Assembly: GCF_014201805.1 (NCBI RefSeq)
Contig: NZ_JACHFK010000001.1
Coordinates: 186,001-250,000, forward strand
Source: Deinococcus metalli
Lineage (GTDB): Bacteria > Deinococcota > Deinococci > Deinococcales > Deinococcaceae
Direction: 5' to 3'
DNA length: 64,000 bases
Below are positions 41,843-53,330 of the stretch, piece after piece. Below the pieces are notes generated by a model. It did not search any database. It had not been told where the DNA came from and saw only the letters and a list, made by a program, of their open reading frames with translations. Numbering within the stretch: position 1 is the first letter of the stretch; every line of letters starts with the position of its first letter. The position numbers were made by a program, and so were the translations under genes.

Positions 41843-42925
41843 GTGATCGCGCACGTGATCAATCCCGGGACCAGTGGCGTGAAGCTCGCCTGCGCAGTCA
41901 TCGAGCCCAGCGCGAACCCCGCCCTGCCCGGCCAGCTGCGCGTGACCCTGACCCGCGACGAACTGCCGCTGGACGCGCCACCCACCGCCGCCGACATCCC
42001 GGGGCTCGCGCAGCGCATCCTGACCCGCACCCAGGACTGGGCGGCGCCGGACGCCATCGTGGGGCGCGGCGGATTGATCGGCAAGGTGAGCGCCGGCACG
42101 TATCCGGTCACGCCGGAGCTCGCCGAGTACGCCGTGCAGGGCGAGCGGGCGCAGCTGCCGGGCAACCTGGGCGGGCCGCTGGCGCTGGCGGTCGCGCAGG
42201 AGCGCGGCGTGCCCGCGTATATCGTCGATCCGCAGAGCATCGACGAACTGCTGCCCGAAGCGCGCGAGACCGGGCTGCGCGGCCTGCGGCGCGGCGCGCA
42301 GTTCCACGCGCTGAACACCCGCGTGGTGGCCCGGCGCGCCGCGCACGAGATCGGCAAGCGCTTCCCGGAATCCCGCATCGTGGTCGCGCACCTCGGGGCC
42401 ACGACCAGCGTTACGGCCTTCGAGAACGGCCGCGCCATCGACACCAGCGGCACCGGCCCGGACGGCGGCCCCATGGGCGCCCTCCAGAGCGGCCCGCTGC
42501 CCGCGCGCATGCTGCTGGCCCTGGTCCGCGAACACGGTGAGGACGGCGCGCTGCATCTGCTGGCGGCCGGGGGCGGCTTCCTGTCGCTGGCGGGCAGCGC
42601 GAACCTGAGGGACCTTGAGGCCCGCGCGCCCAGCGACCCGGACGTGCAGGCCGCCGCCGCCGCCTTTGTGCACCAGGTGTGCCGGGCCATCGGGGCGCTG
42701 ACCGGCGCGCTCAGCGGGCGCCCGGACGCCATCGCCATCACCGGCGGGATCGCCAAGTGGGACGATCTGGTGGACCGCATCGAGCGGCGGCTCGCGTGGA
42801 TCGCGCCGGTGCTGGTCATTCCCGGCGAGCTGGAACTCGAGGCGCTGGCCGAGGGTGCCGGGCGCGTGCTGCTGGGCCTGGAGGCCGCCCGCGAGTGGAA
42901 GGCCCCCGCGCCCGCCGGAAGCTGA
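41843..42925 (+). CDS. buk: Butyrate kinase-family acyl-phosphate kinase
   Basis: An acetate/butyrate kinase-fold enzyme of 360 residues that would make or use acyl phosphates with ATP. VINPGTSGVKLA (about 5-16) corresponds to the family's N-terminal phosphate loop (usually NPGSTSTK), HLGATTSVTAFENGRAID to the central motif and ITGGIAKW to the third. Upstream frame extensions are unlikely. A TAGCCT -10 box (41827-41832) implies transcription from about 41840, giving only a two- to three-base leader before the GTG at 41843. Substrate could be butyrate, isobutyrate or another short acid. The next gene starts two bases after its stop. Confidence 0.82.
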   Translation: MIAHVINPGTSGVKLACAVIEPSANPALPGQLRVTLTRDELPLDAPPTAADIPGLAQRILTRTQDWAAPDAIVGRGGLIGKVSAGTYPVTPELAEYAVQGERAQLPGNLGGPLALAVAQERGVPAYIVDPQSIDELLPEARETGLRGLRRGAQFHALNTRVVARRAAHEIGKRFPESRIVVAHLGATTSVTAFENGRAIDTSGTGPDGGPMGALQSGPLPARMLLALVREHGEDGALHLLAAGGGFLSLAGSANLRDLEARAPSDPDVQAAAAAFVHQVCRAIGALTGALSGRPDAIAITGGIAKWDDLVDRIERRLAWIAPVLVIPGELELEALAEGAGRVLLGLEAAREWKAPAPAGS

Positions 42926-42926
42926 C

Positions 42927-43298
42927 GTGGCCCGCCGCACCCCCCGCCCCGCCCCCGCGCCGATTCGCGCGACGTCCATGTGGCGCGTGGATCAGGTGTT
43001 CCTGGCCCGGCGGGGCATGCGGGTGGAGGTGACGTGCTCGCTGGTGAACGACCAGGGCGGGCTGCGCAACCTGTCGATCACCGCGCCCACCGACGACCCC
43101 ACGCAGGCCGTGCGGCACGCGGCGCGCTTCATCGCCGGGAAGGGCAACGTGAGCGGCGCCCGGCAGGCGCGCGTGCGCTGGACGCGCGAGCAGGCGACCA
43201 CCGAGCAGGACGCCCTGATCCGCGACCGCGCGCTGGAGGACGACTTCCTCGACGAGTTCGAGGAGACCCTGGCGGCGGTGCGCGACCAGCAGCGCTGA
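42927..43298 (+). CDS. Hypothetical protein, 123 residues
   Basis: Not recognised. It starts with a GTG one base after the butyrate kinase stop codon, so it is probably co-translated. After a basic, proline-rich N-terminus (about 1-17) the protein is a compact alpha/beta unit (MWRVDQVFLARRGMRVEVTCSLVNDQGGLRNLSI, then HAARFIAGKG) and ends in a long acidic helix (ALEDDFLDEFEETLAAV). No catalytic motif is seen. Confidence 0.65.
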   Translation: MARRTPRPAPAPIRATSMWRVDQVFLARRGMRVEVTCSLVNDQGGLRNLSITAPTDDPTQAVRHAARFIAGKGNVSGARQARVRWTREQATTEQDALIRDRALEDDFLDEFEETLAAVRDQQR

Positions 43299-43450
43299 GT
43301 TCGTCCCCACGACACTCCGGTCACCGATGACGACCGGATGAACGCCACCGCGCTGATGCGGGCGCGGCGCCGGGTGTACACTCGCCTCCACACACCTGAC
43401 CGACTGCCGGCGTCCGTCCGCCAGCCCTGTCCGCTACCCCAAAAGGATCG

Positions 43451-45472
43451 GTGGTTCCCGTGCCCGTCCGTATTGTGAGTGTCGCCGCGCACAGCGGCGC
43501 CGGCAAAACCACGCTGACCGAAGCCCTGCTGCACCGCAGCGGGGCCATTCCACGTCTGGGCCGGGTCGAGGACGGTACGACCACCAGCGACCACACCGAC
43601 GCCGAGAAGGCCCACGGCTTTTCCATCACGACCGGCGTGGTGCGCCTGACCCACGCCGGCACCGAGATCACCATCCTGGACACGCCCGGCTACGCAGACT
43701 TCGTGCGCGAGATCCGTGGAGCGGTGCGCGCCGCCGACGCCGCGCTGATCGTGGTGAGCGCCGTGAGCGGTGTGGAGGTCGGCACCGAGCGCGTGTGGGC
43801 GACCGCCGACCGTTTCGGCATGCCGCGCATCGTCGTCATCAACAAGATGGACCGTGAGCGCGCGGACTTCTTCGCGGTGCTGGCCGACATCAAGGCCAGC
43901 CTCAGGGGCGCTCCGGCCGCGCTGTACGTGCCGGTGGGGGAGGGCGCGGACTTCACGGACGTGGTGGAGGTCCTGAGCGGCCGGGCGGCCAGCGGGCAGC
44001 CCGCCCCGGACGCCATGCGCACCGTGCTGCGTGAAGCGCGCGAGACCCTGGTGGACGCCATCGTCGAGACCGACGACGATCTGATGACCCGCTACCTGGA
44101 GGGCGAGGAGATCGCTGAGGACGAGCTGCGCGCCGCCCTGGTGCGCGCGGTGCACGCGGGCAGCCTCTACCCGGTGCTGCCGGTGAGCGCCGCGACTGGC
44201 GTCGGCTTGGACACCCTGGCGGACCTGCTGGTGGACGGTCTGCGCTCGGCCCGGGAACGCGGCCCGGTGACCGGGCTGGACGGCCAGACGCGCGAGCCCA
44301 GCCCGGACGCTCCCTTCAGCGCCCGGGTGTGGCGCATGAGCATCGACCCCTTCGTGGGCAAGATCGCGTACGTGCGCGTGTGGAGCGGCACCCTGAAGCC
44401 CGGCGACACCGTCCGCAACACCACCCGCGGCGCGGACCTGAAGCCCGCGCACCTGTACGTGATGAACGGCAAGGACCTGACCGAGGTGCCCGAACTGCGC
44501 GCCGGCATGATCGGCGTGCTGACCAAGCTGGGTGACCTGCATACCGGCGACACGCTCGCCGATCCGCAGAGCCCCATCGAGTACGACCCGCTGTGGCTGC
44601 CGGACCCGGCGCACACCGTCGCGCTCCACCCGGTCACCCGGCAGGACGAGGACAAGATCGGCGCGGCCATCGCCCGCCTGATGGAGGAGGACCCCACCCT
44701 GCACTTCACGCGTGAGCCGCAGACGGGCGAGCAGCTCCTGAGCGGCATGGGCGACATGCACACCACCATTGCCATAGAAAAACTCGCCGCGCTGGGCGTG
44801 AACGTGACCACCACCGCGCCGCAGATTCCCTACCGCGAGACCATCCACGCCGCCAGCGAGGCGCAGGGCAAGCACAAGAAACAGAGCGGCGGTCACGGCC
44901 AGTACGGCGACTGCAGGGTCCGCATCGAGCCCGGCGAGGGCTACGGCTTCCGCTCGGCCGTGGTGGGCGGCGCGATTCCCGGCAAGTACATCCCCAGCAT
45001 CGAGAAGGGCGTGCAGGACGCCATGGGACGCGGCACGCTGGCCGGTTTTCCCATCCAGGACGTCCACGTCACGGTGCTGGACGGCAGCTACCACGACGTG
45101 GACTCCAGCGACATCGCCTTCCGCACCGCCGGCAGCCTGGCCCTGAAAAACGCGCTGGAGGGCGCCCGGCCGGGCCTGCTGGAGCCCGTGATGCTCCTGA
45201 GGGTCCGCGCGCCCGCGCAGTTCACGGGCGACCTGATCGGCGACCTGCAGACCCGCCGCGCCCGCGTGCAGGGCATGGAACCCGAGGGCACCGTGATCAC
45301 CGTCACGGCCGTGGTGCCGCAGGCGGAACTCCAGAACTACTCCGCGGACCTGCGCAGCCTGACCGGCGACCGCGGCGCGTTCTCGGTCAAGGCGCACGGC
45401 TACCAGGACGTGCCGGAGCACATTGCCAGGAAGGTGATCGAGGACCGCAGGGCGGCGCTGGCGAACGCGTGA
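43451..45472 (+). CDS. EF-G-like GTPase (FusA2 / EF-G-2 type)
   Basis: A 673-residue translational GTPase with all EF-G domains but shorter than housekeeping EF-G. G1 is [10 protein letters not shown]3 is DTPGYADF, G4 is NKMD and G5 PVSAATG. In canonical EF-G the G3 motif reads DTPGHVDF and its histidine aids GTP hydrolysis; here it is tyrosine, as in the EF-G-2/FusA2 group, so function may differ. Domain IV has [23 protein letters not shown] -10 box (43377-43382) and an AAAAGGA site precede the GTG at 43451; a second GTG at 43460 is possible. It stands alone rather than in the str operon. Confidence 0.9.
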   Translation: MVPVPVRIVSVAAHSGAGKTTLTEALLHRSGAIPRLGRVEDGTTTSDHTDAEKAHGFSITTGVVRLTHAGTEITILDTPGYADFVREIRGAVRAADAALIVVSAVSGVEVGTERVWATADRFGMPRIVVINKMDRERADFFAVLADIKASLRGAPAALYVPVGEGADFTDVVEVLSGRAASGQPAPDAMRTVLREARETLVDAIVETDDDLMTRYLEGEEIAEDELRAALVRAVHAGSLYPVLPVSAATGVGLDTLADLLVDGLRSARERGPVTGLDGQTREPSPDAPFSARVWRMSIDPFVGKIAYVRVWSGTLKPGDTVRNTTRGADLKPAHLYVMNGKDLTEVPELRAGMIGVLTKLGDLHTGDTLADPQSPIEYDPLWLPDPAHTVALHPVTRQDEDKIGAAIARLMEEDPTLHFTREPQTGEQLLSGMGDMHTTIAIEKLAALGVNVTTTAPQIPYRETIHAASEAQGKHKKQSGGHGQYGDCRVRIEPGEGYGFRSAVVGGAIPGKYIPSIEKGVQDAMGRGTLAGFPIQDVHVTVLDGSYHDVDSSDIAFRTAGSLALKNALEGARPGLLEPVMLLRVRAPAQFTGDLIGDLQTRRARVQGMEPEGTVITVTAVVPQAELQNYSADLRSLTGDRGAFSVKAHGYQDVPEHIARKVIEDRRAALANA

Positions 45473-45475
45473 GGG

Positions 45476-46607
45476 TCAGTCCGGGGACAGGCCGTTCCAG
45501 AATGCGCTGAACGGATGCCACTTGACCTCGCCGGTGTCCGCAGTGATTTCGCGCCACACAAAGTGGTCGCCGGCTCCGGGCGTGGCATCAATGATGTCCG
45601 CCGGCACGATGACCTCTGGCTGTGGGCGCGTGTACCGGATACGGACGATCTCGCCAAACCGCGTCAGCAGGAGGGTGTCGTTGTCCGGCCACGCGATCCT
45701 CAGGAGTGCCGTCGCTTCGGTGTAGGTGACGACTGGGTGAGCAGCGGGCAGTGGAGCACGAGTGATTGGAGAGGGGTGTGGAGCCGACGGCGGCAATTGA
45801 TACCGAAGGCTGCCCCCCGTGTCCAGTGCGACGCGGAGTCCGTCGCCCTCCGACACCCACCATCCGCACGTCCGTCCCAGCCACACGGAACACCTGCTGT
45901 TCCGTTCGGGCGTCGAACACGATCAGTTCGCTACCGTTGTATCTCAGCGCGGCCAGGCGCGGCGCCGTGGGGTGCCAGCGGACGGTATCCCAGGTGTAGA
46001 ACTGACGGCTGATGGGCAGCCGCCAGATCACTGATCCACCCCCGGAACGAACGATAGCCACAAGATTGTGGTCTCCCGCAGCGGCGATCAGTGCTCCATC
46101 TGCGCTCCACGCTGTCGAATACACCGCACAACCGAGATCGGCCCGCCACAGTTCCTCGCCGTCTGCCACGCTGAGCACGAGCAGCGTCTCCGCATGGGTG
46201 CCCACCGCGATCCATCCGCCGTCAGGACTGAAGTCCAGCCCCCCCGCCCAGTCGCCAGCGTGATACGTCCAGATGACGGCACCCGATGATGCCTGAAGCA
46301 TGGTGATATGGCCCTCTTCGCTGCTGGTCAACAGCGTCTGGCTGTCCGGGCTCCACGCGAGCCTGAGCACGGGGTCCTGGTGATGGTGTGCACACCAGCG
46401 AGTCCGTCCAGTCCGGATATCGAGGACCCGGATCTGATTCTCTTTTTCCACAATGGCGAGCCAATCACCGTCTGGGCTGACAACAAGCCAGGAGCCGTCC
46501 GGGCCGAGGTGGTCAAGCCTCACAGGGTGCTCTTTTGGGAGCTTCCCCGGACACTCCTTGCCCATTAGTTCCCACATCCGGTCGAACAGGGTGATGGTCA
46601 TGCCCAC
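45476..46607 (-). pseudogene. Frameshifted WD40/beta-propeller repeat protein
   Basis: A beta-propeller protein with repeated WD40/PQQ-like blades (SWLVVSPDGDWLAIVEKE, RLAWSPDSQTLLTSS, GGLDFSPDGGWIAVGTHAETLLVLSVADGEELWRADL). The frame from 46607 reads correctly to about residue 245, then turns to nonsense; the frame that opens near 45886 carries the sensible continuation (WWVSEGDGLRVALD...) to the stop at 45476. One surplus base near 45863 would restore a 376-residue protein, since the total span is 1132 bases. Either a recent frameshift or a sequencing error. GC is lower than in the neighbours. The start is a GTG at 46607 or ATG at 46601. Confidence 0.75.
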
Positions 46608-46682
46608 AGCCTCACAGCAGGTGAGGTCTGGGCATGGGCTGAAGCGACGGAGAAACCAGACGTCTGCTCACAGAGTCCGAGT

Positions 46683-48722
46683 CTATCCGGTTCGCCCCTG
46701 AACCGGCACCCGCTCTGCCGGCGGTGCCTCGCCTCCCGCGCCGCTGAATTGCGCCGCGTACAGCCCGGCGTACAGCCCGTGGCGGGCCAGCAGCTCCTCG
46801 TGCGTGCCCTGCTCGACGATCTGGCCATCCTGCATCACCAGGATCAGGTCGGCGTCGCGGATGGTGGACAGCCGGTGGGCGATCACGAAGCTGGTGCGGT
46901 CGCTTCTCAGCGCGGCCATCGCCCGCTGCACCAGCAGTTCGGTGCGGGTGTCCACCGAGGACGTCGCCTCGTCGAGGATCAGCAGGTCAGGGTTTTTCAG
47001 GAACGCCCGGGCAATCGTGATCAGCTGTTTCTCCCCGGCGCTGATGTTGCCGGCCTCGTCGTCCAGCATGGTGTCGTAGCCGGCGGGCAGCGAGTGCACG
47101 AAGCGGTCGACGTACGTGGCCTGCGCGGCGGCCATGATCTCGGCGTCGGTGGCACCGGGGCGGCCGTAGGCGATGTTGTCGCGGATGGTGCCCGCGAACA
47201 GCCACGTGTCCTGCAACACCATGCCGATGCGCGAGCGCAGGTCGTGGCGGGGAAGGCGCGCGATGTCCACACCGTCCAGCGTGATGCGCCCGCCGCTGAG
47301 TTCGTAGAAGCGCAGGATCAGGTTCACCAGCGTGGTCTTGCCCGCGCCGGTCGGGCCGACGATGGCAACCGTCTGGCCGGGGTGCACCACCAGATTCAGG
47401 TGCTCGATCAGCGGGCGGGCCGGGTCGTAGGAGAAGCTGACGTCCTCGAAGCGGATCTCGCCGCGCGCGTCCGGAGTGGACACGGTGGGAACGGCCTGGG
47501 CGGCGTCCGGCACCTGTTCGGGCGCGTCGAGCACCTGAAAGACCCGCTCAGCGCTGGCCACGCCGGACTGAAGCAGGTTCGCCATCGACGCCACCTGCGT
47601 CAGCGGCTGCGTGAACTGGCGCGAGTACTGGATGAAGGCCTGCACGTCGCCCAGCGACAGCTGCCCGGACGCGACCCGCAGGCCGCCGACCACGGCGATG
47701 GCCACGTAATTGAGGTTCCCGAGGAACATCATCGCGGGCATGATGGTGCCGCTGATGAACTGAGCGCCGTAGGCCGCGCTGAACAGCTCCTCGTTCTTCA
47801 CGCGGAAGGCCTCGTCCGCCTCGCGCTGGCGGCCGTAGAGTTTCACGAGGCTGTGCCCGGTGAAGGTCTCCTCGATCAGGCCGTTCAGTTCCCCGGTGTG
47901 CTTCCACTGCCGCACGAACAGGCCCTGGGATCGCTTGGCCACCGCGCCGGTGAGTGCCATGGACAGCGGAATGGTGACCAGCGCGATCAGCGTGAGCAGC
48001 CACGACACGCTGAACATCATCCCGATCACGGCCACGACCGTCAGCAGCGACACCAGCAGCTGCCCCAGCGTCTGCTGGAGGCTGGTGCCCACGTTGTCCA
48101 CGTCGTTCGTGACGCGGCTCAGCAGCTCGCCGCGCGGCTGGCCGTCCACGTACGGCAGCGGCAGGCGGTTGAGTTTGGCGGCGACGTCCGTGCGAAGTCT
48201 CGACACGGCGCCCTGCACCACGCCCGCCAGCAGGTACCCGGACAGCCACTGGAGCGCCGCCGAGAGCAGGTACAGCCCCAGTGCGAGCAGCAGCACGCGG
48301 CCCAGCGCGCCCATATCGATGCCCTGGCCAGGCGTGAGCGTCATCGAGCCTATGAGGTCGGCCAGACGGCCCTGGCCGCTGTTCCGCAGGCCCTGGAGCG
48401 CCGCCTCGGGGGTCGTCCCGGCGGGCAGGCGGGCGCTGATGAACCCGGAGAAGATCAGGTCCGTCGCGCGGCCCAGCACCCGTGGCCCGACCGCTGCGAG
48501 GATCACGCCCGCGACCGACAGCAGCACGACCAGCGCCACCTGCGCGCGGTACGGCGCGAGCCGCGCCAGCAGCCGCCGCGCGGACGGCCCGAAGTTCGAC
48601 GCCTTCTCGCCGGGCACGCCCATCTGCATGTGGGGCGGCCCGCCCCGCCGCGCGCCGGCCGGGCCGCGCCGGGCCTCGGCGGCGCGTTCCTCATCGCTTC
48701 TCACTCCCTCGCCGCGGGTCAT
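46683..48722 (-). CDS. ABC exporter subunit 2 (consensus ATPase residues)
   Basis: A 679-residue half-transporter with six membrane helices (about 50-350) and a C-terminal ATPase: Walker [10 protein letters not shown], Walker B and glutamate [11 protein letters not shown]-loop IAHRLSTI, but a diverged signature ISAGEKQLI where LSGGQ is usual. An Ala/Arg-rich cytoplasmic N-terminus (about 1-45) precedes the helices. It begins with ATGA overlapping the stop of the upstream subunit gene, so the two are translated together and form a heterodimer like TM287/288 or LmrCD. Its insert between helices 1 and 2 is longer than in the partner. Substrate unknown, perhaps lipids or drugs. Confidence 0.93.
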   Translation of the reverse strand: MTRGEGVRSDEERAAEARRGPAGARRGGPPHMQMGVPGEKASNFGPSARRLLARLAPYRAQVALVVLLSVAGVILAAVGPRVLGRATDLIFSGFISARLPAGTTPEAALQGLRNSGQGRLADLIGSMTLTPGQGIDMGALGRVLLLALGLYLLSAALQWLSGYLLAGVVQGAVSRLRTDVAAKLNRLPLPYVDGQPRGELLSRVTNDVDNVGTSLQQTLGQLLVSLLTVVAVIGMMFSVSWLLTLIALVTIPLSMALTGAVAKRSQGLFVRQWKHTGELNGLIEETFTGHSLVKLYGRQREADEAFRVKNEELFSAAYGAQFISGTIMPAMMFLGNLNYVAIAVVGGLRVASGQLSLGDVQAFIQYSRQFTQPLTQVASMANLLQSGVASAERVFQVLDAPEQVPDAAQAVPTVSTPDARGEIRFEDVSFSYDPARPLIEHLNLVVHPGQTVAIVGPTGAGKTTLVNLILRFYELSGGRITLDGVDIARLPRHDLRSRIGMVLQDTWLFAGTIRDNIAYGRPGATDAEIMAAAQATYVDRFVHSLPAGYDTMLDDEAGNISAGEKQLITIARAFLKNPDLLILDEATSSVDTRTELLVQRAMAALRSDRTSFVIAHRLSTIRDADLILVMQDGQIVEQGTHEELLARHGLYAGLYAAQFSGAGGEAPPAERVPVQGRTG

Positions 48723-50458
48723 GCGGCCACCTCGTCCTGGGCGGCCTGCTGGGAGCGGGCGATCTCCTGATACGTGGGGCAGGTGAGCAGCAGCTCGTCG
48801 TGGGTGCCCTGACCGACGATGCGGCCGTCGTCCAGCACGATGATCTGGTCGAAGTCCACGATGGTGGACACGCGCTGCGCGACCACGATCACGGTCGCGG
48901 CCTGCGTGACGGGGTGCAGGGCGCGCCGCAGCCGGGCGTCGGTGGCGAGGTCGAGGGCGCTGAAGGCATCGTCGAAGACGTACACGTCTGGGCGGCGCAC
49001 GACCGCGCGGGCGATGGCGAGGCGCTGGCGCTGCCCGCCGGACACGTTCGAGCCGCCCTGGGTGATCTTGGCGTCCAGGCCGCCGTCCATGGCCGCCACG
49101 AAGTCCGCGGCCTGCGCGATCCGCAGCGCGTCCCACAGCTCCTCGTCGGTGGCGCCCGGCTTGCCGTAGCGCAGGTTGCTGGCGACCGTGCCGGAGAACA
49201 GGAAGGGCCGCTGCGGCACCACGCCGACGTGCGCCCACACGCTGTCCAGGGCCAGGTTGCGGACGTCCACGCCGCCCAGGCGGACGCTGCCGCCGGTCGC
49301 GTCGAAGGAGCGGGAGATCAGGTTCAGCAGCGTGGTCTTGCCGGCCCCGGTGCTGCCGATGATGGCGGTCGTCTGCCCCGGCCGCGCGGTGAAGGAGACG
49401 TGCTCCAGCACGGGGTGCTGCGCGCCCGGGTACTGGAACGACACGTCCCGCACTTCGACTTCGGCCGCGTGGGGCGGCGCGGTCACGGGGTTCGTGGGCG
49501 GCACGACCGACGACTCGGTGTCCAGCACCGCTCCGATCCGCTCGGCCGACACGGACGCGCGCGGAATCATCATGGACATGAAGGTCGCCATCATGACGGC
49601 CATCAGGATCTGCATCAGGTAGGCCATGAACGCGGTCAGGGCCCCGACCTGCATCTCGCCGGCCTGCACGCGGCCCGCCCCGAACCACAGCACCGCGACC
49701 GTGGACACGTTCAGCACGGTGCTCACGATGGGGAAGATCCACGCCTGGAGGCGGCCCACCGTCAGCGCCGCGTCCGTCAGGGTGGCGTTGGCGACCGCGA
49801 AGCGGGCGGTCTCGACGTCCTCGCGCACGAAGGCCCGCACCACCCGGATGCCGGTGATCTGTTCGCGCAGCACGCGGTTCACCGAGTCTATGGCGCCCTG
49901 CACGGTCCGGAACTGCGGCAGCATCTGCCGGATCACCGCGCCCACGCCCAGGATCAGCAGCGGCACGGCCACCACGATCAGCCACGACAGGCCGGCGTCC
50001 TGACGCAGCGCCATGATGATCCCGCCGATCATGGAGATCGGGGCCGAGACCATCATGGCCAGCGCCATGAACAGCAGCGTCTGCACCTGGGTCACGTCGT
50101 TGGTGGTGCGCGAGATCAGGGTGGGCGCCCCGAACAGCGCGACCTCGCGCGCCGAGAAGGTGCCGACCCGGTGGAACACCGCTGCGCGCAGGTCGCGGCC
50201 CACGCCCATCGCGGTGCGTGCGCTGAACGACACGGCCCACACGGTCGCGCCGATCTGGAGCACGCTGAACAGCAGCATCCACGCCCCGGTGCGCACGATG
50301 AAGCCCGTGTCGCCGGCGGCCACACCCCGGTCGATGATCTCGGCGTTCAGGGTGGGCAGGTACAGCGCGGCGAGCGTGGTGACGAGCTGCAGCGCCAGCA
50401 CAGCCGCAATGGCCCTCCGGTACGGCCGGGCGTACGTTCGGATCAGGTGGATCAGCAT
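48719..50458 (-). CDS. ABC exporter subunit 1 (degenerate ATPase residues)
   Basis: A 579-residue half-transporter: six membrane helices (about 15-300) and an ATPase with Walker [10 protein letters not shown] and a consensus signature [12 protein letters not shown]. Two catalytic residues are replaced: the glutamate after Walker B is Asp497 ([10 protein letters not shown]) and the H-loop histidine is Gln528 (VVAQRVSTI). This is the pattern of the degenerate subunit in heterodimeric exporters. GAGGAG precedes the ATG at 50458; a longer in-frame opening to 50899 runs into the divergent promoter region. Overlaps the partner gene by four bases. Confidence 0.93.
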   Translation of the reverse strand: MLIHLIRTYARPYRRAIAAVLALQLVTTLAALYLPTLNAEIIDRGVAAGDTGFIVRTGAWMLLFSVLQIGATVWAVSFSARTAMGVGRDLRAAVFHRVGTFSAREVALFGAPTLISRTTNDVTQVQTLLFMALAMMVSAPISMIGGIIMALRQDAGLSWLIVVAVPLLILGVGAVIRQMLPQFRTVQGAIDSVNRVLREQITGIRVVRAFVREDVETARFAVANATLTDAALTVGRLQAWIFPIVSTVLNVSTVAVLWFGAGRVQAGEMQVGALTAFMAYLMQILMAVMMATFMSMMIPRASVSAERIGAVLDTESSVVPPTNPVTAPPHAAEVEVRDVSFQYPGAQHPVLEHVSFTARPGQTTAIIGSTGAGKTTLLNLISRSFDATGGSVRLGGVDVRNLALDSVWAHVGVVPQRPFLFSGTVASNLRYGKPGATDEELWDALRIAQAADFVAAMDGGLDAKITQGGSNVSGGQRQRLAIARAVVRRPDVYVFDDAFSALDLATDARLRRALHPVTQAATVIVVAQRVSTIVDFDQIIVLDDGRIVGQGTHDELLLTCPTYQEIARSQQAAQDEVAA

Positions 50459-50699
50459 CGGGGCTCCTCGGGCGGCGCTGAGTTCGCGGCGCGCCGCCGT
50501 CCTCCGGCATGATGCACCCGCGCCGTCCACGTGGCCTCCGCCGAATGGCCAGTGGTGCCCGGCCGGGTCACGGCGGTACCATAGGGTGAAGAAGACCGTG
50601 CCGTGCGGCGCCCAGGGCACCGCCCCGCTGGACATGAATGATGGACTCGGCTGCCGACGGTGTGCCGGGCGCCCGTGCGGGGCGTGTAGCATCGGGCGC

Positions 50700-51713
<1,014 letters not shown>

Positions 51714-51727
51714 ATGGACTCAGATTG

Positions 51728-51750
51728 AATCCTGCAGAAATGCGGGATTT
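51728..51750 (+). terminator. Terminator-like hairpin with GAAA tetraloop
   Basis: AATCCTGCA and TGCGGGATT pair (one G-U) around a GAAA loop and run into TTAACTT just after the threonine aldolase gene. The rest of the 200-base gap to 51914 is less GC-rich and holds no gene I can support. Confidence 0.6.
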
Positions 51751-51913
51751 AACTTGACCTGAGGGAGAAGGAGAAAGTCCGGATTTCGGGAGATGGACGT
51801 GCATCCGGTCCTTTCCCAGAGGGACGGGAATCGGACGGAATCCGTATGATCGCCCCCGCGTCTGCCCCCACAGGCGGAGGCTGGGGCCGGGCCGCTTCGG
51901 GTAGGCTCTGGGC

Positions 51914-52927
51914 ATGACCTGGCCGGACACTCCCTCCGTTCCCCCCGAGGTTCACCCCGGCGCGAACGTGCCGCACGGCGCGCCCGGCGTCCGGGCCGTG
52001 GACGGCAACCGCGCCGCTCTGACCCTGCTGATCGTGCAGAACGTGGTCGCCGCCCTGGGAGTGGGGCTGGACGTGCCCGCCGGCGGCAGAACGGTGCATG
52101 TGGGCCTGAACCTGCCGCTGGGGAGCGCGCTGCTGCTGTCCTTCGCGGTGCTGGCGGTGGTGGCCTTCACGGCCTTCCGCCCGGCCATGCGGGCGCTGAT
52201 GCACGACACCCGCTGGCGCACCCCGCCGTCGTGGGGGCTGGCCCTGGCCGCGTTCGTGCTGGCCTTTCTCGTGTCTCGGGCCTTCGCGCTGGCGTACGTG
52301 AGCTTCTTCCCGGATTCGGTCAGTGCCGTGCCGCAGTTCCTCACGACCGGCCCCTCGCTGGTACCCATGCTGCTCGCGGCGGGCGTGCTGGTCCCGCTGG
52401 CCGAGGAGGTCGCCTTCCGCGGCCTGATGCTGCGCGGCCAGGAACGCGCTGCCGGGTTCACGGTCGCCGCGCTGGCGACCACGGCCGCGTTCGCCGTGGC
52501 GCACGGCGTGCCGGCCAGCGTGGCGGGGATCTTGCCGCTGGCATACGTGCTGGCGCGGCTGGTGCAGCACACCGGCAGCGTGTGGAACTCGGTGATCGTG
52601 CACGCGCTGAACAACACGCTCTCGGTCGGGCTGGGGTCGTTCCTGGCCGGCAAGAACCTGGGTGACGCCACCCAGGCGGGCGCGGTGCTGGGCAGCTCCT
52701 CGCTGAAAGTCCCGCTGGCGATCGGCTCGCTGCTGTTCGGGGTGGTCGTCCTCGTCGTGCTGCACCTGTGGCTCACGCCCCGCTCAGACCCCCAGGAACG
52801 CTCGGCGCCGGGCCCGTGGCTGAGCGGCGCGTACGTGGTGATCGTGCTGTTCGGCGTGGGCGCCATGCTCGCTACCTTCCCGGCCGTCACGCAGCTGTTC
52901 GGCTCGCTGCGCGGCGCGACGCCCTGA
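51914..52927 (+). CDS. CPBP-family intramembrane protease
   Basis: A 337-residue membrane protein with about eight helices. The CPBP/Rce1-like motifs are present: [10 protein letters not shown] (the glutamate pair), AFAVAHG and [11 protein letters not shown], which form the intramembrane metal-free glutamate protease site. Such proteins process prenylated or bacteriocin-like peptides, or act in immunity to their own bacteriocins; the target here is unknown. TAGGCT (51902-51907) ends six bases before the ATG. Two further membrane-protein genes follow closely, the first with its GTG two bases after this stop. Confidence 0.9.
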   Translation: MTWPDTPSVPPEVHPGANVPHGAPGVRAVDGNRAALTLLIVQNVVAALGVGLDVPAGGRTVHVGLNLPLGSALLLSFAVLAVVAFTAFRPAMRALMHDTRWRTPPSWGLALAAFVLAFLVSRAFALAYVSFFPDSVSAVPQFLTTGPSLVPMLLAAGVLVPLAEEVAFRGLMLRGQERAAGFTVAALATTAAFAVAHGVPASVAGILPLAYVLARLVQHTGSVWNSVIVHALNNTLSVGLGSFLAGKNLGDATQAGAVLGSSSLKVPLAIGSLLFGVVVLVVLHLWLTPRSDPQERSAPGPWLSGAYVVIVLFGVGAMLATFPAVTQLFGSLRGATP

Positions 52928-52929
52928 CG

Positions 52930-53319
52930 GTGCTGGAGCGCCTGAAGGGCCTGGCGCGCACGCTGAAGGCCGACCTGCACGCCCTGGCGCTCGCCGCCCG
53001 CGATCCGCGCACGCCGTGGACGGCCCGCGTGGTGGCCGTGCTGGTGCTCGCGTACGCGCTGAGTCCCATCGACCTGATTCCAGATTTCGTGCCGGTGCTG
53101 GGCTACCTGGACGACCTGCTGCTGGTGCCGGCCGGACTGTGGCTGGCCCTGCGCCTGATCCCGCCCGACGTGCTGGCCGACGCGCGTGCCCACGCGGCCG
53201 CGCAGCCCGCCCGGCTGCCGAGCAGCGCCCTCGGGCTGGCCTTCATGCTGCTGGTGTACGCCGCCCTGATCGCCGTGCTGGTCTCATGGTGGCTGCGCCG
53301 CACCCACGCCGCCGGGTAG
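52930..53319 (+). CDS. YkvA-family (DUF1232) membrane protein
   Basis: A 129-residue protein with the DUF1232 signature [23 protein letters not shown] (about 42-64) and a C-terminal membrane helix (about 103-122). Function in the family is unknown. The GTG start two bases after the CPBP stop implies translational coupling; no alternative start fits better. Confidence 0.87.
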   Translation: MLERLKGLARTLKADLHALALAARDPRTPWTARVVAVLVLAYALSPIDLIPDFVPVLGYLDDLLLVPAGLWLALRLIPPDVLADARAHAAAQPARLPSSALGLAFMLLVYAALIAVLVSWWLRRTHAAG

Positions 53320-53330
53320 GATGACCCGGC

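Noticed and set aside
42992..45421. An 809-codon minus-strand frame antisense to the EF-G paralog
   Set aside because: Shadow frame of a high-GC gene; composition of the product (Val, His, Arg, Gln rich) is typical of antisense translation.
46683..50510. A single 1275-codon minus-strand open frame
   Set aside because: Its first half is the out-of-frame shadow of ABC subunit 1; the real subunit 2 starts at 48722 with an ATGA overlap.
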